Positions 62,286 to 64,000 of a DNA stretch of 64,000 nucleotides are shown here, one piece after another. Source of the DNA: an uncultured Selenomonadaceae bacterium. GTDB lineage: Bacteria > Bacillota > Negativicutes > Selenomonadales > Selenomonadaceae. The position numbers and the translations under genes are program-made. Each line of letters opens with the position of its first letter. Within the stretch, counting starts at the first letter, position 1. The notes beneath the pieces were generated by a model that saw only the letters and a list, made by a program, of their open reading frames with translations, did no database searches and had not been told where the DNA came from. The stretch lies in NCBI GenBank assembly GCA_905234195.1, contig CAJOFR010000006.1:1-64000 (forward strand), in the 5' to 3' direction.

Positions 62286-62325
62286 CAAAAAATGGGAGCA
62301 GGGAAAATTTTTTGTCCCTACTCCC
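62286..62325 (-). terminator. Terminator between the two terD genes
   Basis: GGGAGTAGGGA and TCCCTGCTCCC pair around an A/T loop on minus, followed by ATTTTTT. The stem resembles the heptamer GGGATTAGGGA. It follows the first TerD gene (62354-62932). Confidence 0.65.
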
Positions 62326-62353
62326 TGTTGTATCGAATATTTTTAAAATCTTT

Positions 62354-62932
62354 TTAAACGTTCACGCCGAAGTTGCGACCGAGAGACGCGAGCCCGCCCT
62401 CGAAGCCGCTGCCAATTGCGTTAAATTTCCATTCGCCTTTGTTGCGATAAAGTTCGCCGACAACAACCGCAGTTTCTATCGAAAAATCTTCGCCGAGATC
62501 GTAGCGGATAAGCTCCTTGCCGTTCGCCGCGTCCATTACGCGAATAAAAGCATTCTCGACTTGACCGAAATTCTGTTTGCGCTGTTCCGCCTCGTAAATT
62601 GTAACGGTGAAGTCAATTTTTTCGACATTCGCCGGAACTTTGTCGAGGAAGACTTTAATTTCTTCGTCGTCGCCTTCGCCCTGACCGGTGAGGTTGTCGC
62701 CGAGATGTTCGACTGCGCCGGATTCGTGTTTCAAATTCCCGTAGAAAACAAAATCAGCGTCGGAATTAACTTTGCCGTTCGCTCCGAGCAGAAAAACGGA
62801 AGCGTCCAAGTCAAAATCCTTACCGCCGTCGTATTTGTTAGTATCCCAACCCAAACCTATTAAAACTTCTTTCAAGCCGGGATTTGTTTTCGTGAGATCA
62901 ACTTTTTGACCCTTTGCCAAGCTAATTGCCAT
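62354..62932 (-). CDS. TerD-family stress protein (192 aa)
   Basis: The canonical TerD sequence has [19 protein letters not shown] at the start, [11 protein letters not shown] calcium loop, [19 protein letters not shown] and [20 protein letters not shown]. It is closer to the classic family than its neighbour, which has an extra loop. AAAGGAGG precedes the ATG. A strong promoter lies upstream. The two genes probably arose by duplication. Confidence 0.94.
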   Translation of the reverse strand: MAISLAKGQKVDLTKTNPGLKEVLIGLGWDTNKYDGGKDFDLDASVFLLGANGKVNSDADFVFYGNLKHESGAVEHLGDNLTGQGEGDDEEIKVFLDKVPANVEKIDFTVTIYEAEQRKQNFGQVENAFIRVMDAANGKELIRYDLGEDFSIETAVVVGELYRNKGEWKFNAIGSGFEGGLASLGRNFGVNV

Positions 62933-62965
62933 AGAGAAAATCCTCCTTTAAAAAAGTCTGATCGT

Positions 62966-62994
62966 ATCTTATCACAAGAATCAACTATTTGCAA
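62966..62994 (-). promoter_or_regulatory. Promoter of the terD pair
   Basis: On minus, TTGCAA and TAAGAT are spaced by 17 bases, with TGA before the -10 (extended -10). It lies about 34 bases before the start codon. Confidence 0.6.
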
Positions 62995-63003
62995 TAATAT
63001 TTT

Positions 63004-63561
63004 TCATTGCGCGGGTTTTTCCGCATAAATAAAAAATTCTAAATCGCAATTCAAAAAATTATTTTCTTCGCCGGTGATTAAAGTATTTTCGAGCGTGGTG
63101 AGCCTTTCGCCGTCCGCAACTTCTCTAATAAAATTCAGCAGGGGAATGTATTCCGATTCAAGCTGAACTTTCACGGACTGCCGCAAAATTTCCCGCGAAG
63201 AATTTTTTTCATCGAGTTTGACTGTAGAAATTTCGCCGACCTGCACGGAATTTATGCGCACGTTATTATTTTCCGCCGCCTTGTAAATTTCGACAATAAA
63301 TTTATCGTGATTCATTTCCTGCGGCAAAAAATTCTGCGCATCCTGAAGTCTGTCGCCTGTCAAACCGACGAACTTATCAAAATTTTTGTAGCGGATGACT
63401 ATTTCTTTCAGCTTGTACTCGATTTCTCTGAGGCGGCGGATTTCTACTTCGATATTTGAAATTTCTTGACGGACGGGCTTGCCGACGAACTGCCAATAAA
63501 AAAGAATGAACGCCGCGCAGAACGAGAGCACCACGACCAATAAAATTTTTCCTCTAACCAT
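63004..63561 (-). CDS. PilO-like type IV pilus protein (185 aa)
   Basis: One N-terminal membrane segment (ILLVVVLSFCAAFILFYWQF) is followed by a coiled coil (EISNIEVEIRRLREIEYKLKEI) and a ferredoxin-like domain, which is the PilO layout. PilO with PilN links the inner-membrane pilus platform to the secretin. No pilM, pilN or pilQ gene is adjacent. The ATG lacks a Shine-Dalgarno; a TTG 24 bases inside the frame has AGAGGA upstream, so the true N-terminus is uncertain. Confidence 0.7.
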   Translation of the reverse strand: MVRGKILLVVVLSFCAAFILFYWQFVGKPVRQEISNIEVEIRRLREIEYKLKEIVIRYKNFDKFVGLTGDRLQDAQNFLPQEMNHDKFIVEIYKAAENNNVRINSVQVGEISTVKLDEKNSSREILRQSVKVQLESEYIPLLNFIREVADGERLTTLENTLITGEENNFLNCDLEFFIYAEKPAQ

Positions 63562-63579
63562 AAAATTTATTTGAAATAA

Positions 63580-63646
63580 AAAAAGTGGCAGTGGAAAGTT
63601 GAAAGTGACGAAAAATTTTCACACTAACCCCAACCACTTGCCACTT
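63580..63646 (-). terminator. Terminator of the ssb-rpsR unit
   Basis: AAGTGGCAAGTGG and CCACTGCCACTT pair around a 40-base loop, followed by TTTTTTT on minus. It is placed six bases after the rpsR stop. Confidence 0.7.
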
Positions 63647-63652
63647 AGCAAC

Positions 63653-63883
63653 TTACTCTGCGGTGAACGGCAAGAGCGCGATATTGCGCGCGCGTTTTAT
63701 CGCGACAGTAACTTGACGCTGATGTTTGGCGCAGTTGCCGGAAATACGACGCGGCAAAATTTTTCCGCGCTCGGTAATAAAACGACGAAGTTTCGCCGCA
63801 TCTTTATAATCTATCTGTTCGACCTTATCGACGCAAAAAGCGCAAACCTTTCTGCGCGGGCGTCGACCTCTTTCTCTACGCAT
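63653..63883 (-). CDS. rpsR: 30S ribosomal protein S18 (76 aa)
   Basis: S18 signature: [51 protein letters not shown]. It binds 16S rRNA with S6 on the small-subunit platform. I use ATG 63881-63883 behind AAGGAGGG; a TTG six bases upstream is less likely. The downstream end of ssb lies 28 bases upstream on the same strand, the usual rpsF-ssb-rpsR order. The N-terminal Cys pair suggests a zinc-type S18. Confidence 0.97.
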   Translation of the reverse strand: MRRERGRRPRRKVCAFCVDKVEQIDYKDAAKLRRFITERGKILPRRISGNCAKHQRQVTVAIKRARNIALLPFTAE

Positions 63884-63911
63884 CTTCAACCCTCCTTAGG
63901 GTAAACCAAAA

Positions 63912-64000
63912 TCAAAACGGGATATTGTCTTCGTCGAGACTTTCCCCTGCAAAATCGCTGCTGGCATCTTCGCCGCCGGAACTGTTGCGCCCGCCGTAAT
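63912..64000 (-). CDS. ssb: Single-stranded DNA-binding protein, C-terminal end (partial)
   Basis: Only the last 28 or so codons are in the window. They encode a Gly/Ser-rich linker (YGGRNSSGGEDASSDF) and the acidic tip SLDEDNIPF, the protein-interaction peptide of SSB. The N-terminal OB fold lies beyond the right edge. The order with rpsR is that of the rpsF-ssb-rpsR operon. Confidence 0.9.
   Translation of the reverse strand, partial: YGGRNSSGGEDASSDFAGESLDEDNIPF

Noticed and set aside
1-64000. CRISPR array or prophage
   Set aside because: No spaced direct repeats of CRISPR length and no phage structural genes were seen; the heptamers have no spacers.

Overview
The window looks like a chromosomal segment of an anaerobic, flagellated member of the Firmicutes. 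I infer the Negativicutes (Selenomonas-like) but cannot prove it. PolC-type replicase, SepF and a FlgM/FlgN/YvyF flagellar cluster point to the Firmicutes. A reverse rubrerythrin, the oxygen-independent cobalamin route, Feo iron uptake, the carboxynorspermidine polyamine route, dTDP-sugar genes and a PilO-like protein fit that class. Base composition is mixed: GC-ending codons for Ala, Gly, Val and Arg sit beside very frequent AAAATTTT tracts. Nothing suggests a plasmid or prophage.

Layout. 0.2-3.4 kb (minus): flagellar chaperone and anti-sigma genes (two FlgN-like genes, flgM, a YvyF-like gene) behind a cheY/CheX-like pair. 3.6-6.7 kb: two transporters (NhaC-type, YjiH-type). 7-15.5 kb: mostly plus-strand metabolic genes (ilvH-ilvC, larE, ppaC with CBS/DRTGG domains, a eukaryotic-type hexokinase, a chemoreceptor) and a rubrerythrin on minus. 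15.6-25.4 kb: recG, lysA, tRNA-Thr, an MFS carrier, sepF, polC and a flavin reductase. 25.4-35.7 kb (minus): a cobalamin-ring cluster (cbiJ, H, G, F, T, E, D) interrupted by a tyrosine recombinase, feoAB and two toxin-antitoxin-like pairs. 35.7-41.6 kb (minus): rfbB/C/A with a YbjN-like gene, cca and guaB. 41.7-47 kb: a lipoprotein, a decayed Rpn nuclease, a DASS carrier and the carboxynorspermidine pair. 47-56 kb: tRNA-Leu, an acyl-CoA synthetase, a RodZ-like protein, a radical SAM protein, a frameshifted glycosyltransferase and hypF. 56-64 kb (minus): an MsrA-like protein lacking its catalytic Cys, DUF2225, a Ca2+-ATPase, an exported nucleosidase, two TerD proteins, a PilO-like protein, rpsR and the end of ssb.

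The most unusual signals are repetitive. First, a dispersed element of about 100-130 bp that folds into three successive hairpins occurs five times in the first 16 kb, always between genes, and its first stem shows covarying base pairs. Second, short arrays of a 7-bp unit (TTAGGGA-like) lie between genes, often next to the first element. In five cases the array supplies the TAG stop codon of the adjacent gene (larE, recG, cbiT, rfbA, a lipoprotein gene). Both families look like active or recently active non-coding repeats.

Other points are a PolC with no proofreading exonuclease domain, an MsrA homologue with Asp in place of the catalytic Cys, and three damaged genes (DUF4160 with an in-frame amber codon, an Rpn nuclease with an internal deletion, a glycosyltransferase with a one-base frameshift). 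Start codons were re-chosen where a Shine-Dalgarno sequence favoured a different codon. TTG and GTG starts are common here.
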